Positions 38,408-48,220 of a stretch of 64,000 nt of DNA are shown here, in pieces; within the stretch, counting starts at the first letter, position 1; every line of letters starts with the position of its first letter. A program made the position numbers and the translations under genes. Below the pieces are notes generated by a model that was given only the letters and a program-made list of their open reading frames with translations, was not told the DNA's origin and made no database searches. Source of the DNA: Streptomyces beigongshangae (lineage in GTDB: Bacteria; Actinomycetota; Actinomycetes; Streptomycetales; Streptomycetaceae); contig NZ_JAHKJW010000005.1 in assembly GCF_019710745.1 (NCBI RefSeq), positions 129,123 through 193,122 on the forward strand, read 5' to 3'.

Positions 38408-39886
38408 ATGGCTGAACAGTCCATCCCGAAGAACTCCGCTCCTCCGGATGCCTCCGCCTCTCCGGAGACCCCCGCCCCGGAGGTCTCCCTCGAAGCAGCC
38501 GAAGGGGCGTCCGCGAAGAGGGGTGTTCCCGGAACCGGAACCGGGGCCGGGGCCAGGACCGGGACCGGGGCCGACCGTGCCGGACACGGTCCTCGCGAGG
38601 AGCCCGTGCCGTCCCAGGAGTCCCGGGACTCGCAAGAACCCGGGAAGCCCCGCGAGCCCTCCTTCAGGGGCGTCGTCTCGCGGCGACGCCTGCTCGGTAC
38701 CGCCGGTGCCACGGGCCTGGCGCTGGGCGCGGTGGGCGGTGCCGCCGGGTACGCCGCCGCACCCTCCGCCGACCGGACCGCACTCCTCAGCTCGGTGGGC
38801 GCGGACGAGGTGATGTTTCACGGGAAACATCAGCCGGGCATCACGACCCCCCTGCAGGCCCGCGGCCATCTCGTCGCCTTCGACCTGGCGGCGGGCGCGG
38901 GCCGCAAGGAGGCCGCCGCCCTGCTGCGCCGCTGGTCGGCGACCGCGCGGCGGCTGATGGCGGGCGAGGCGTCCGAGAGCGGTGACACGGACGTGGCACG
39001 CGACGCCGGTCCCTCGTCCCTCACCGTCACCTTCGGTTTCGGGCACAGCTTCTTCGCCCGTACGGGGCTGGAGAAGCAGCGCCCGATCGCCCTCGACCCG
39101 CTGCCCGACTTCTCCTCGGACCACCTCGACAAGTCCCGCAGCAACGGCGACCTGTGGGTCCAGATCGGCGCGAACGACTCCCTCGTCGCCTTCCACGCCC
39201 TGCGCGCGATCCAGCGGGACGCGGGCCGTGCGGCCAGGGTGCGCTGGCAGATGAACGGCTTCAACCGCTCGCCCGGCGCCACCACCCGCCCGATGACGAC
39301 CCGCAATCTGATGGGACAGATCGACGGCACCCGCAACCCCGAGCCGTCGGAGTCCGACTTCGACCGGCGGATCTTCGTGCCCGACGCGGGCGACCCGTCC
39401 TGGATGGCGGGCGGCTCGTACGCCGTCGTACGCCGGATCCGGATGCTCCTCGACGACTGGGAGAAGCTCTCGGTCAGGGATCAGGAGGACGTGATCGGGC
39501 GCCGCAAGTCCGACGGGGCACCGCTGTCCGGCGGCACCGAGACGACCGCGATGGATCTGGACAAGGCCGGCGGCGACGGCAGGCTGGTGGTGCCCATCAA
39601 CGCGCACGCCCGTATCACCCGGCCCGACGAGAACGGCGGTGCGGCGATGCTCCGCCGGCCCTTCTCCTTCCACGACGGCATCGGCACGGACGGGGTGCCG
39701 GACGCGGGCCTGCTCTTCATCTGCTGGCAGGCCGACCCGCTGCGCGGCTTCGTCCCGGTGCAGCGCAAGCTCGACCGCGGGGACGCGCTGTCCCCGTTCA
39801 TCCGGCACGAGGCGAGCGGACTGTTCGCGGTGCCCGGCGGGGCGGCGGAGGGCGAGTACGTGGGGCAGAGGTTGCTGGAGGGGTGA
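38408..39886 (+). CDS. dtpA: Tat-exported DyP-type heme peroxidase (DtpA-like)
   Basis: A 492-residue protein. The twin-arginine signal SRRRLLGTAGATGLALGAVG starts at residue 91, so the N-terminus is 60-90 residues longer than usual. The extension contains GTGTGAGARTGTG, encoded by CCGGAACCGG-type repeats. A GTG at codon 67 may be the true start. The DyP fold shows GQIDGTRNP (the GxxDG motif) and the C-terminal heme region with FHDGIGTDGVPDAGLLF. In S. lividans DtpA is secreted by Tat and takes part in copper-dependent maturation of the radical oxidase GlxA. A parS-like site lies inside the gene at 38814. Confidence 0.85.
   Translation: MAEQSIPKNSAPPDASASPETPAPEVSLEAAEGASAKRGVPGTGTGAGARTGTGADRAGHGPREEPVPSQESRDSQEPGKPREPSFRGVVSRRRLLGTAGATGLALGAVGGAAGYAAAPSADRTALLSSVGADEVMFHGKHQPGITTPLQARGHLVAFDLAAGAGRKEAAALLRRWSATARRLMAGEASESGDTDVARDAGPSSLTVTFGFGHSFFARTGLEKQRPIALDPLPDFSSDHLDKSRSNGDLWVQIGANDSLVAFHALRAIQRDAGRAARVRWQMNGFNRSPGATTRPMTTRNLMGQIDGTRNPEPSESDFDRRIFVPDAGDPSWMAGGSYAVVRRIRMLLDDWEKLSVRDQEDVIGRRKSDGAPLSGGTETTAMDLDKAGGDGRLVVPINAHARITRPDENGGAAMLRRPFSFHDGIGTDGVPDAGLLFICWQADPLRGFVPVQRKLDRGDALSPFIRHEASGLFAVPGGAAEGEYVGQRLLEG
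38814..38829. other. parS-like site inside the DyP gene
   Basis: TGTTTCACGGGAAACA differs from the ParB-binding consensus TGTTTCACGTGAAACA at one central position. It is translated within the mature protein (VMFHGKHQ). Intragenic parS sites occur in Streptomyces near oriC, so this may be a weaker functional site. Confidence 0.6.
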
Positions 39887-39966
39887 GATCCGCCCGCCGG
39901 GCCACGGTGCACGCCCGGTGCCGGAATGCGCGGGCCGGGTCTCACACGGCCCATTAGGGTGAGCCC

Positions 39967-40899
39967 ATGCCAGCCAGCTACGCGTATCTCGGCCCCGAGG
40001 GCACCTTCACCGAAGTGGCCCTGCGGACCCTTCCGGAATCGGCCACCCGCCAGCTCGTCCCGATGGTGTCCGTCCCCGCGGCGCTCGACGCCGTCCGGGC
40101 CGGCGAGGCCGAGGCCGCGTTCGTGCCGATCGAGAACTCGGTGGAGGGCGGCATCACCACCACGATCGATCAACTGGCCGTCGGCGAGCCCTTGTCGATC
40201 TACCGGGAGGTGCTCCTCTCGATCACCTTCGCGCTGCTGGTACGGCCCGGCACGGAGCTCTCCGACATCAAGACGGTCAGCGCGCACCCGGCCGCCCAGC
40301 CGCAGGTGCGCAACTGGCTGAAGGACAACCTGCCGGACGTCGTCTGGGAGTCGGCGGCCTCCAACGCGGACGCCGCCCGCCTGGTGCAGGAGGGGCGCTA
40401 CGACGCGGCCTTCGCCGGTGAGTTCGCCGCCGCGCGGTACGGCCTGGTGCCCCTGCAGACCGAAATCCACGACGCGGAGAACGCGCAGACCCGGTTCGTC
40501 CTGGTGGGCAGGCCGGCCCGGCCCGCCGCGCCGACCGGCGCGGACAAGACGTCCGTGGTCATCTGGCAGGGCGACGACCATCCGGGCGCCCTGCTCGAAC
40601 TGCTCCAGGAGTTCGCCGTCCGGGGCGTCAACCTGATGCTGCTGCAGTCCCGGCCGACCGGCGAGGGCATCGGCAACTACTGCTTCGCCATCGACGCGGA
40701 GGGCCACATCGCGGACCGCCGGGTGGCCGAGGCGCTGATGGGGCTCAAGCGGGTCTGCCCACAGGTGCGGTTCCTCGGTTCCTACCCGCAGGCCGATGTC
40801 GACCCCGGGAAGGTGCGCGCGCCGCGGGCCGGTACGTCGGACAGGGAGTTCGCCGCCGCCTCGGACTGGCTGGCGCGCTGCCAGGACGGCCGTTTCTGA
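39967..40899 (+). CDS. pheA: prephenate dehydratase
   Basis: A 310-residue monofunctional enzyme converting prephenate to phenylpyruvate in phenylalanine synthesis. The N-terminal part begins YAYLGPEGTFTEVALRTL and carries VPIENSVEGGITTTIDQLA. The catalytic NAQTRFVLVGR (the Thr-Arg motif) lies near residue 178. A C-terminal ACT domain (VIWQGDDHPGALLELLQEFA, VNLMLLQSRPTGEGIGNYCF) would provide phenylalanine feedback. The start ATG is 80 bp after the DyP gene. Downstream is a DnaA-box-rich spacer before serS. Confidence 0.93.
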   Translation: MPASYAYLGPEGTFTEVALRTLPESATRQLVPMVSVPAALDAVRAGEAEAAFVPIENSVEGGITTTIDQLAVGEPLSIYREVLLSITFALLVRPGTELSDIKTVSAHPAAQPQVRNWLKDNLPDVVWESAASNADAARLVQEGRYDAAFAGEFAAARYGLVPLQTEIHDAENAQTRFVLVGRPARPAAPTGADKTSVVIWQGDDHPGALLELLQEFAVRGVNLMLLQSRPTGEGIGNYCFAIDAEGHIADRRVAEALMGLKRVCPQVRFLGSYPQADVDPGKVRAPRAGTSDREFAAASDWLARCQDGRF

Positions 40900-40946
40900 G
40901 CGGTCCTCCCTTGCAGATTCCGAGCGGTCCTACCTGCAGATTGTCT

Positions 40947-41256
40947 TTGTCCACAGAAGTTGTCCACAGGGTCGCTTCTCGACCTGGGGACAAGTCGACA
41001 ACGAAGCGGGCGCCGGTCGACAAATCGGTCCACAGTCGACAGTCGGCTCCACAGCCCATGCGCCACTCCTCGACCGCCTGTTTCCCCGAGTCGCCCCCCA
41101 GAGCGGATCAAATCCACCCGAACGTGCACGTGGAGGGGGTTTGACATGGGAGGCATTCGTCCCGGATGTGAATTTCGGAGCGATCACCTCCACTGTCCAC
41201 AGATCTTTCGCACAGCCTGTGGATAACTCTTCCGGAGTGCGGGACCCTGTGGACAA
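40947..41256. promoter_or_regulatory. cluster of DnaA boxes between pheA and serS
   Basis: The 548-bp spacer (40900-41447) has TTGTCCACA at 40947 and 40960, CGGTCCACA at 41026, GGCTCCACA at 41045, CTGTCCACA at 41193, TGTGGATAA at 41218 and TGTGGACAA at 41248. Three are the exact Streptomyces DnaA box. No gene is seen in the spacer; the serS promoter should lie in its right part. DnaA-box clusters outside oriC are known in S. coelicolor and affect replication control. Confidence 0.75.
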
Positions 41257-41447
41257 CTCCGCACCAAGTCCTGTACTTCACAAGGGAATCCAGTCAACGC
41301 ACCACACCCCGCCCACCCCTTCCCGGGGAGCCAGACCTTCTCGATTGACGCGGCACGGCGGAATCTCGGCACTCACACAAGGGGACGGAAGGGGCATAGC
41401 GGAATACCGGGTCGTCCCGCCGAACCCCGCACCGGTAGCCTTGCGGG

Positions 41448-42725
41448 GTGATTGACCTTCGCCTGCTCCGTGAGGACCCCGACCGTGTCCGCGCCTCCCA
41501 GCGCGCCCGTGGAGAGGACGTCGCGCTCGTCGACGCCCTCCTCTCCGCCGACGAGCGGCGCAGGTCGTCCGGCGTGCGCTTCGACGAGCTGCGCTCCGAG
41601 CAGCGGGCGCTCGGCAAGCTCATCCCCAAGGCCGCGGGCGACGAGAAGGCCGAGCTGCTCCAGAAGGCCGGCCGGCTCGCGGCGGACGTGAAGACGGCGG
41701 ACGCCGAACAGCACGAGGCGGACGAGGAGACCAAGCGCCTCCTCAAGCAGCTCGGCAACCTCGTGCACCCCGACGTCCCGGTCGGCGGCGAGGAGGACTT
41801 CGTCGTCCTGGAGACGCACGGCACGATCCGCGACTTCGGCGCCGAGGGCTTCGAGCCCAAGGACCACCTGGAACTCGGCGAGGCGCTGGGCGCCATCGAC
41901 GTCGAGCGCGGCGCCAAGGTGTCGGGGTCGCGCTTCTACTACCTGACGGGGGTCGGCGCGCTCCTGGAGCTCGCGCTCGTCAACGCGGCGATCGCGCAGG
42001 CCACCGAGGCCGGCTTCGTCCCGATGCTGACCCCGGCGCTGGTCCGCCCGCGCGCCATGGAGGGCACCGGCTTCCTCGGCCAGGCCGCGGAGAACGTGTA
42101 CCACCTGGAGAAGGACGACTACTACCTGGTCGGCACCTCCGAGGTCCCGCTCGCGGCGTACCACATGGACGAGATCCTCGACGCCGACAAGCTGCCGCTG
42201 CGCTACGCCGGCTTCTCGCCGTGCTTCCGCCGCGAGGCCGGTACGTACGGCAAGGACACCCGGGGCATCTTCCGCGTGCACCAGTTCGACAAGGTCGAGA
42301 TGTTCTCGTACGTCGCCCCCGAGGACGCGGAGAACGAGCACCGGCGGCTCCTGGAGTGGGAGAAGCAGTGGCTGACCGGTCTTGAGCTGCCCTTCCAGGT
42401 CATCGACGTGGCCTCGGGCGACCTGGGTGCCTCCGCCTCGCGCAAGTTCGACTGCGAGGCGTGGATCCCGACCCAGGGCAAGTACCGCGAGCTGACCTCG
42501 GCCTCGAACTGCGACGGCTTCCAGGCCCGCCGCCTGTCGGTGCGCATGAGGGACGGCAAGAAGGTGCAGCCGCTCGCGACGCTGAACGGCACGCTGTGCG
42601 CCGTGCCGCGCACGATCGTGGCGATCCTGGAGAACCACCAGCTGGCCGACGGCTCCGTGCGGGTGCCCGAGGTGCTGCGCCCTTACCTGGGCGGCCGTGA
42701 ACTGCTGGAGCCGATCGCGAAGTGA
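41448..42725 (+). CDS. serS: seryl-tRNA synthetase
   Basis: A 425-residue class II synthetase from a GTG start. The N-terminal tRNA-binding coiled coil spans about residues 25-105 ([20 protein letters not shown]... to [20 protein letters not shown]). The catalytic core has motif 2 ([20 protein letters not shown], then [11 protein letters not shown]) and motif 3 ([19 protein letters not shown]). It charges all tRNA-Ser isoacceptors, including the UGA one at 20224. The HAD gene that follows overlaps its stop by GTGA. Confidence 0.95.
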   Translation: MIDLRLLREDPDRVRASQRARGEDVALVDALLSADERRRSSGVRFDELRSEQRALGKLIPKAAGDEKAELLQKAGRLAADVKTADAEQHEADEETKRLLKQLGNLVHPDVPVGGEEDFVVLETHGTIRDFGAEGFEPKDHLELGEALGAIDVERGAKVSGSRFYYLTGVGALLELALVNAAIAQATEAGFVPMLTPALVRPRAMEGTGFLGQAAENVYHLEKDDYYLVGTSEVPLAAYHMDEILDADKLPLRYAGFSPCFRREAGTYGKDTRGIFRVHQFDKVEMFSYVAPEDAENEHRRLLEWEKQWLTGLELPFQVIDVASGDLGASASRKFDCEAWIPTQGKYRELTSASNCDGFQARRLSVRMRDGKKVQPLATLNGTLCAVPRTIVAILENHQLADGSVRVPEVLRPYLGGRELLEPIAK

Positions 42726-43591
42726 GCGGCATGACTGGGCCGGCCGCGTCGGCCGGAACCACCGGGCCGACCGGGGCGGCGGGGGCAGCGGGGGCGTTCC
42801 CCTACAAGCTCGTCGCGACCGATCTCGACGGAACGCTGCTGCGCTCCGACGACACGATCTCGGCGCGCACGCGCGAGGCACTCGCCGCGGCCACCGTGGC
42901 GGGTGCCGCGCACCTCGTCGTCACCGGCCGGGCGGTGCCCTGGACCCGGCACATCCTCGACGACCTCGGGTACGAGGGGCTCGCGGTGTGCGGTCAGGGC
43001 GCGCAGCTGTACGACGCCGGGTCGCACCGGCTGCTCACGTCGGTCACCCTCGACCGGCAGCTGGCGGGGCTCGCGCTCGCCAAGATCGAGGCGGAGGTGG
43101 GCCCGCTGGCCCTCGCCGCGAGCCGCGACGGCATCGACGGGGACGTGCTCATCGGCCCCGGCTACCGGGTGCAGGGCCTGCTGGAGGCCGTTCCTTTCAC
43201 CGACGTGGCCGAGCTCTGGGCCGCGCCCCTGACGAAGATGTACATCCAGCACCCCCGCCTCACCGACGACGAACTGGCGTCCGCGGCACGGGCGGCGGTG
43301 GGCAACCTGGTGAGCATCGTGATGGCGGGCGAGGGCATCGTGGAGATCCTGCCCCTGGGCCTGTCGAAGGCCACGGGGCTCTCCCTGGCCGCCCGCCGCC
43401 TGGGCGTGAAGGCCGCCGACACGATCGCCTTCGGCGACATGCCGAACGACATCCCGATGTTCGCGTGGTCGGCCCACGGCGTGGCGATGGCCAACGCCCA
43501 CGGGGAGCTCAAGGCCGTGGCCGACGAGCTGACCCTGTCCAACGACGAGGACGGCATCGCGGTGGTGCTGGAGCGACTGCTGGGCCGGTGA
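42722..43591 (+). CDS. Cof-type HAD-superfamily phosphatase
   Basis: A 289-residue protein if the GTG overlapping the serS stop is used; an ATG nine bases later is possible. An Ala/Gly-rich leader precedes motif [11 protein letters not shown] (Asp34, Asp36). A C2-type cap domain follows, then [17 protein letters not shown] (motif III Lys) and [13 protein letters not shown] (motif IV). It probably dephosphorylates a sugar phosphate or nucleotide; substrate unknown. Coupling to serS is typical of Streptomyces. A paralogue lies at 53310. Confidence 0.85.
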   Translation: MSGMTGPAASAGTTGPTGAAGAAGAFPYKLVATDLDGTLLRSDDTISARTREALAAATVAGAAHLVVTGRAVPWTRHILDDLGYEGLAVCGQGAQLYDAGSHRLLTSVTLDRQLAGLALAKIEAEVGPLALAASRDGIDGDVLIGPGYRVQGLLEAVPFTDVAELWAAPLTKMYIQHPRLTDDELASAARAAVGNLVSIVMAGEGIVEILPLGLSKATGLSLAARRLGVKAADTIAFGDMPNDIPMFAWSAHGVAMANAHGELKAVADELTLSNDEDGIAVVLERLLGR

Positions 43592-43929
43592 CCGGGCCGG
43601 GGCACCCGCCGCGCCCGGGTGGGCGGCCCGCGCCAAGGTGCGCGCTCGAAGCGGCCGCCCCGGGCAGCTCCCCCTGCGGGGCGGGCCCGTCGGAGCCGAC
43701 TGCTCCGGAGCCCGTGCACTGCCCTGCCGGGAGCTCGACGAACCGCCGCTGACGGGCATCGCCGCGCTCCTCTCCCGGACCTCGGCGCCGGGGAACCCGG
43801 CGACCCGGACATCACCACTGTGCCCGTGGACCGGGTCGAGCACCACCGAATAAAGCCGGGCACCACCGGACAGGCCGGGCGCCACCGGACGGAAGGGCAC
43901 CCGGTGGCGGGGACCGCCGCGGACCGCGG
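43592..43929. other. intergenic region, no gene seen
   Basis: Between the convergent HAD gene and the small leftward gene at 43930. An imperfect GC-rich hairpin (43596-43633: GGGCCGGGGCACCC against GGGTGGGCGGCCC) could terminate the serS operon. Nothing else is supported. Confidence 0.4.
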
Positions 43930-44211
43930 TCAGCGGCGGCGGCGCCACCCGCGGCGCCGCGCCTTGCTGAAGAACCACCCCGCGGGCGGCTCGTCGGAAC
44001 GCCACGGCTGCGGGTCGGGGCCGCCGTCACGCCAGCGGGCCGTGAGCATACGGGCCCGCGCGGACGGCTCGGCCGCCTCGGCGGACCGTATGAAGTCCTC
44101 GTCGAGGACCAGCCCGTCCCAGACCTTCCCGACCTCACCGACCTCCCCGGCGGGGCCCGCCCCGTCCTCGCCGGATCCCCGACCGCCGCTCCCCGGTGCT
44201 TTCTCCGCCAT
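43930..44211 (-). CDS. conserved small basic-tailed hypothetical protein
   Basis: A 93-residue protein; the ATG at 44211 has AGGAGG 7 bp upstream. A Gly-rich acidic start is followed by VWDGLVLDEDFIRSAEAAEP, then SARARMLTARWRDGGPDPQP and a very basic end (FFSKARRRGWRRRR). It belongs to a family conserved next to serS in Streptomyces, as far as I recall, without known function. The Arg-rich tail suggests nucleic-acid or membrane contact. The terminator of the ABC operon (44284-44317) lies just upstream. Confidence 0.65.
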   Translation of the reverse strand: MAEKAPGSGGRGSGEDGAGPAGEVGEVGKVWDGLVLDEDFIRSAEAAEPSARARMLTARWRDGGPDPQPWRSDEPPAGWFFSKARRRGWRRRR

Positions 44212-44283
44212 CCCCGTTCCTCCTCGCCGCATCCCCTCGGACCACTGTGCCGCGGCCCGCGTAAAACCGACTTCAAGATCACG

Positions 44284-44317
44284 AGGGGCGGCTCCACACA
44301 TGCGTGGAGCCGCCCCT
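44284..44317 (-). terminator. terminator of the four-gene ABC operon
   Basis: AGGGGCGGCTCCAC (44284-44297) pairs with GTGGAGCCGCCCCT (44304-44317), a 14-bp stem with 6-nt loop, 20 bp beyond the last stop of the leftward ABC genes. Confidence 0.8.
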
Positions 44318-44337
44318 GCCGGACTGTTCCGCGAGGG

Positions 44338-45057
44338 CTACTCCTCGCCGGCCAGCGTCAGCGTCCGCAGCTTCCGGCCGGCGAACCAGGTGGCGGCGAC
44401 GGTCACCGCGACCAGCAGCACCGTGCCGGTGACGAGGCTCACGTCCGAGGTGACGAGGTCTCCGCCGGACACCTTGTGGGCCACCGCGAGCGACCACTGC
44501 TGGACGCTGAGCGTCCGCGCCCCGGAGACCAGGGTCCCGAAGAGGGCCTCCCACACGAGTGCGTAGACGAGTCCGAAGACCACCGCGTGCCGTGTGACGG
44601 TGCCGAGCAGCAGGAAGAGCGCGGCGTACGCGATGGAGGCGACCAGCGCGGCCACCGTGTAGGCGACGGCGATCTGCTGGCCGTTGCCGTTGAGGATCAT
44701 CCCGGCGACGAACGTCGGGAGCGCGGAGAACGCCATGGTGACGGCGATGGCGACGATCAGCTTCGTGAAGATGATCGTGGGGCGCTTGACCGGCTTGGCG
44801 AGCAGGTAGACGACCGAGCCGTCGTCGATCTCGGGGCCGATCGCCCCGGTGCCCGCGATGACACCGATGAGGGGCACCATCGTGGCGAGCGCGAACCCGC
44901 CGAGGACGTCCGCGGCCACCTGGTCGTCGGCACCCGTGAAGCCGCGTACGGCCACGGAGATGACGATCAGCAGGACGGGCAGGGCGCCCAGGATGAGGGC
45001 CCGGCGGCGGCCGAGGAGGCCGCGGTAGGTGAGCCGGGCGACTGTGGGGTCGTACAT
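44338..45057 (-). CDS. ABC-2 type transporter permease (second pair)
   Basis: A 239-residue membrane protein with six hydrophobic segments, starting DPTVARLTYRGLLGRRRALI; examples are LILGALPVLLIVISVAV, FALATMVPLIGVIAGTGAI and VTGTVLLVAVTVAATWFAG. The conserved cytoplasmic GPEIDDGSVVYLLAKPVKR loop is typical of ABC-2 permeases. It follows its ATPase gene (45069) after 11 bp. The pair probably exports an unknown lipid, peptide or drug. Confidence 0.8.
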   Translation of the reverse strand: MYDPTVARLTYRGLLGRRRALILGALPVLLIVISVAVRGFTGADDQVAADVLGGFALATMVPLIGVIAGTGAIGPEIDDGSVVYLLAKPVKRPTIIFTKLIVAIAVTMAFSALPTFVAGMILNGNGQQIAVAYTVAALVASIAYAALFLLLGTVTRHAVVFGLVYALVWEALFGTLVSGARTLSVQQWSLAVAHKVSGGDLVTSDVSLVTGTVLLVAVTVAATWFAGRKLRTLTLAGEE

Positions 45058-45068
45058 CTTTCGGCCTC

Positions 45069-45980
45069 CTACGCCGCGACGAGATACGAGAAGACGGACT
45101 CGAGGGACTCGTCGGACGGCGAGACCGTGAGCAGCCGGATGCCGTGGTCGCGGGCCACCCGCGGCAGCAGCGCCGTGAAACGGGGGAAGTCGACGGCCTG
45201 GATGCGCAGCGCGCCCTCCTGGAGGTCCACCTCGATGCCGGCCGTCGACGGGTCGGCGATGAGCGCGGCCGCGAGCGCGCGGTCGTCGCCGGAGCGGACC
45301 AGGTAGCGGTGCGGGCGGTCGGTCATCAGGCGGCGGATGCGGCGGAAGTCGCCGCTGGCCGCGTGCCGTCCGGCGACGATCACCTCGATGTGCGAGGCGA
45401 GCTGCTCGACCTCTTCGAGGATGTGCGAGGAGAAGAGGACCGTACGGCCCTCGTCGCCCATGCGCCGCAGCAGGTCCATCAGCTGCATGCGCTGCCGCGG
45501 GTCCATGCCGTTGAAGGGCTCGTCGAGCAGCAGCAGCGACGGGTCGTGGACGAGCGCGGAGGCCATCTTCACGCGCTGGCGCATGCCCTTGGAGTACGTC
45601 GAGATCTTGCGGTCCTGCGCGTACTCCATCTCGACCGTGGCGAGGGCCCGGTGGGCGGCCTTCTCGCCGAGGCCGTGCAGTTCGGCGTTGGCGACGACGA
45701 ACTCGCGGCCGGTGAGGAAGTCGTACATCGCCTCGCGTTCGGGGACGATGCCGATCTGCTGGTAGATCTCCTCGTTGCGCCAGGTCGGCCGACCGTCGAG
45801 GGTGACGGAGCCGGTGGAGGGGGCCAGGAAGCCGCCCATCATGTTGATGAGGGTGGACTTGCCGGCGCCGTTCGGGCCGAGCAGGCCGGTGACGCCCGGG
45901 CCGATGGTCATGGTGATGTCGTTGACGGCCACCACGTTGCCGAACCAGCGCGAGACGTGGTCGATGGTGAGGGTGCTCAT
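45069..45980 (-). CDS. ABC transporter ATP-binding protein (second pair)
   Basis: A 303-residue ATPase. Walker A is LLGPNGAGKSTLI, the signature region is ISTYSKGMRQRVKMASALVH, Walker B is LLLLDEPFNGMDP, and the H loop is LFSSHILEEV. The C-terminal domain beyond residue 220 is typical of drug/lipid exporter ATPases (CcmA type). It pairs with the permease at 44338. It lies 49 bp downstream of the other permease, so all four genes are probably one leftward operon. Confidence 0.88.
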   Translation of the reverse strand: MSTLTIDHVSRWFGNVVAVNDITMTIGPGVTGLLGPNGAGKSTLINMMGGFLAPSTGSVTLDGRPTWRNEEIYQQIGIVPEREAMYDFLTGREFVVANAELHGLGEKAAHRALATVEMEYAQDRKISTYSKGMRQRVKMASALVHDPSLLLLDEPFNGMDPRQRMQLMDLLRRMGDEGRTVLFSSHILEEVEQLASHIEVIVAGRHAASGDFRRIRRLMTDRPHRYLVRSGDDRALAAALIADPSTAGIEVDLQEGALRIQAVDFPRFTALLPRVARDHGIRLLTVSPSDESLESVFSYLVAA

Positions 45981-46029
45981 GGGCGCGGCCCGTTCCTTGG
46001 AAGGGTGGTGGCGGACGACGGGCGGGCGG

Positions 46030-46983
46030 TCACAGTCCGACCTTTCGGTAGCGGCGCATCAGGAGGCCGTAGCAGCCCGCGACGAGGCCCAGGACGACGA
46101 GCAGGTAGACGACGCCCTCGGCGCCGGAGGGGCCCGCGCCGCCGGGGAAGGCGGAGGACGCGCCCAGGAACGCGGTCTGGACCCCGTCGATCAGCGTGAT
46201 GGGCGAGAAGAGCCCGAGCCAGGCGATCGCGTCGTTGCTGGACTGGTCGTAGGCGATGGCCTGGACGGTGGACACCGCCCCGTAGGAGATGGTCAGCACG
46301 GCGATGACGGCGGCGATGCCGAAGCCGCGGCGCGGGGTGACCGCCGAGATGACCAGGCCGATGCCGGCGAAGAGCAGGGAGAGCAGTGCCACGGAGAGGA
46401 GCCCTTGTGCGAAACCCTTGGTCTGGTCGGAGAAGTCGAGTTTGGCCAGCAGCGCGCCCACGTACAGCACGAGCAGCGGCGCGGCGGTGATGATGAACAG
46501 CGCCGAGGCCAGGGCCGCGTACTTGGCGCGCACGTAGTCGGCGGTCTCGATGGGGCGCGAGAAGTACAGCGGTACGGTCTTGAAGCGCAGGTCGCGCGAG
46601 ACGGACTGCGGTCCCTGGGAAGCGACGTACAGGCCGATGACGGCCTGCATGATGATCGCGTAGCGCGTGTAGTCGACGGGCAGGTCCTTCGCCTTGGTGG
46701 CGACGGCGACCGCGACCATGATCAGCGCGGGGACGCACATCACCACGAAGAGCAGCATCGGCAGCACCTTGGACTTCACCGAGCGGCCGAGGCCGTACGC
46801 GCCGCGCAGGGACTGCGAGTAGAGCGAGCGGCGGGCGTACGCGCGTCCGAGGCGCGGGCCGTCGTAGTTGCGGTAGCCGATGTTGTGGATCCGGGTCTGC
46901 TCGCCCGCGCGAGCCGGGTCCTGGGCTTGGGCCTGGGTCTGGGCCTGGGCCGAGACCTGTGTCCGGGGCTGCTCAACCGCCAT
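46030..46983 (-). CDS. ABC-2 type transporter permease (first pair)
   Basis: A 317-residue membrane protein. A Gln/Ala-rich N-terminus (AQAQTQAQAQDPARAGEQTR) precedes HNIGYRNYDGPRLGRAYARR and six hydrophobic segments starting VLPMLLFVVMCVPALIMVAV. The cytoplasmic loop SRDLRFKTVPLYFSRPIETA is the usual ABC-2 feature. Its ATG lies 11 bp inside the upstream ATPase gene, showing coupling. Together they form the first of two paralogous ATPase-permease pairs. Confidence 0.82.
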   Translation of the reverse strand: MAVEQPRTQVSAQAQTQAQAQDPARAGEQTRIHNIGYRNYDGPRLGRAYARRSLYSQSLRGAYGLGRSVKSKVLPMLLFVVMCVPALIMVAVAVATKAKDLPVDYTRYAIIMQAVIGLYVASQGPQSVSRDLRFKTVPLYFSRPIETADYVRAKYAALASALFIITAAPLLVLYVGALLAKLDFSDQTKGFAQGLLSVALLSLLFAGIGLVISAVTPRRGFGIAAVIAVLTISYGAVSTVQAIAYDQSSNDAIAWLGLFSPITLIDGVQTAFLGASSAFPGGAGPSGAEGVVYLLVVLGLVAGCYGLLMRRYRKVGL

Positions 46984-47995
46984 GGCGGACCGCCTCCTTC
47001 CGCTGTTCGTCGCCAGCCTGTCCGCCGTCGCGCTGTCCGTCGCCGTCCTTGGGTGTCTGCTCGTCGCCGTCCTTGAAGACCTCGGCGATGTGGTGCCTGC
47101 GCTGCTCCATCCGCACCAGGCCGAGACCGAGGTCGGCGACGGTGTCCCGCACCAGGTCGTACGTCTCCTCGCCCTGCGCGGTGAGCAGGAGGATGTGGCC
47201 CGCGCCCGGGAGACCGCTGCCGTCGTGGGTGTCGATCCCGCGCGCGTGCAGTACGTCGCGCAGCGCGGCGGTGCCGTCCGGGTGCTCGTCGGTGTCGGTG
47301 ACCTCGACCGCGAGGATCGCCGTGCGCTGGGTGAAGTCCGTGGTGGAACTGGACCGCAGGAGCTTGCCGCCGTCGACGACGACGACGTGGTCGCAGGTGC
47401 GCTCCAGCTCTCCGAGCAGGTGCGAGGTGACCAGCACGGAGATGCCGAAGTCGGTGTGGATGCGGCGGATCAGGCCGAGCATGTCGTCGCGCCCGACCGG
47501 GTCGAGGCCGTTCGTCGGCTCGTCGAGGAAGACCAGCTGCGGGTCGTGGACCAGCGCCTGGGCGAGCTTCACCCGCTGCTTCATGCCCGTCGAGTAGCCG
47601 CCGATGGGGCGGTACCGCTCCTCGTAGAGGCCGACGTGGCGCAGCGTGTCCGCGGTGCGCTCACGGGCCGCCGCCGGGGGCAGGCCGGACATGCGCGCCA
47701 TGTGGACGACGAACTCGGTGGCCGAGACGTCGGGCGGCAGACAGTCGTGCTCGGGCATGTATCCGACGCGCTCGCGGATCTCGCCGCCCTTGGTGGCGAC
47801 ATCGAGGCCGAGCACCGTGGCACGGCCCTCGGTGGCGGGGGACAGACCCAGCAGGATCTTGATCAATGTGGACTTGCCGGCTCCGTTGGCTCCGACGAGT
47901 CCGGTCACACCGGGTCCGACGTCCACGGAGAGCCGGTCAAGAGCGGTCACCCTCGGGAACCGCTTGCTCAGGCTTTCGGTCGCGATCACAGTCAC
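46973..47995 (-). CDS. ABC transporter ATP-binding protein (first pair)
   Basis: About 340 residues; GTG at 47995 is chosen (the frame is open to 48016, and GTG 47989 is also possible). Walker A is LVGANGAGKSTLIK, the signature region is IGGYSTGMKQRVKLAQALVH, Walker B is LVFLDEPTNGLDP, and the H loop is LVTSHLLGEL. The C-terminal domain ends in a charged tail (DGDEQTPKDGDGQRDGGQAG). It is the first gene of the leftward set. Confidence 0.87.
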   Translation of the reverse strand: MTVIATESLSKRFPRVTALDRLSVDVGPGVTGLVGANGAGKSTLIKILLGLSPATEGRATVLGLDVATKGGEIRERVGYMPEHDCLPPDVSATEFVVHMARMSGLPPAAARERTADTLRHVGLYEERYRPIGGYSTGMKQRVKLAQALVHDPQLVFLDEPTNGLDPVGRDDMLGLIRRIHTDFGISVLVTSHLLGELERTCDHVVVVDGGKLLRSSSTTDFTQRTAILAVEVTDTDEHPDGTAALRDVLHARGIDTHDGSGLPGAGHILLLTAQGEETYDLVRDTVADLGLGLVRMEQRRHHIAEVFKDGDEQTPKDGDGQRDGGQAGDEQRKEAVRHGG

Positions 47996-48220
47996 GGTTC
48001 GAAGGTAGTGGCGCACGCCACATCAGTCGTCAGACCTGGGAGCTGTATCGCTGTCACCCTCCAGTCGTACGAGCCCGTAGGGGTCCCCCTCAGGTCGAAC
48101 GACCGGGGCGATGGGGGAACGCTCTGTTGACGCGCCTTCCGACAATTGCCACATTCGTCGGAGCCGCATCACGGACGCACGCGTACCGCGGTCGGACCGG
48201 AACGGACGGTAGGAGAACGA

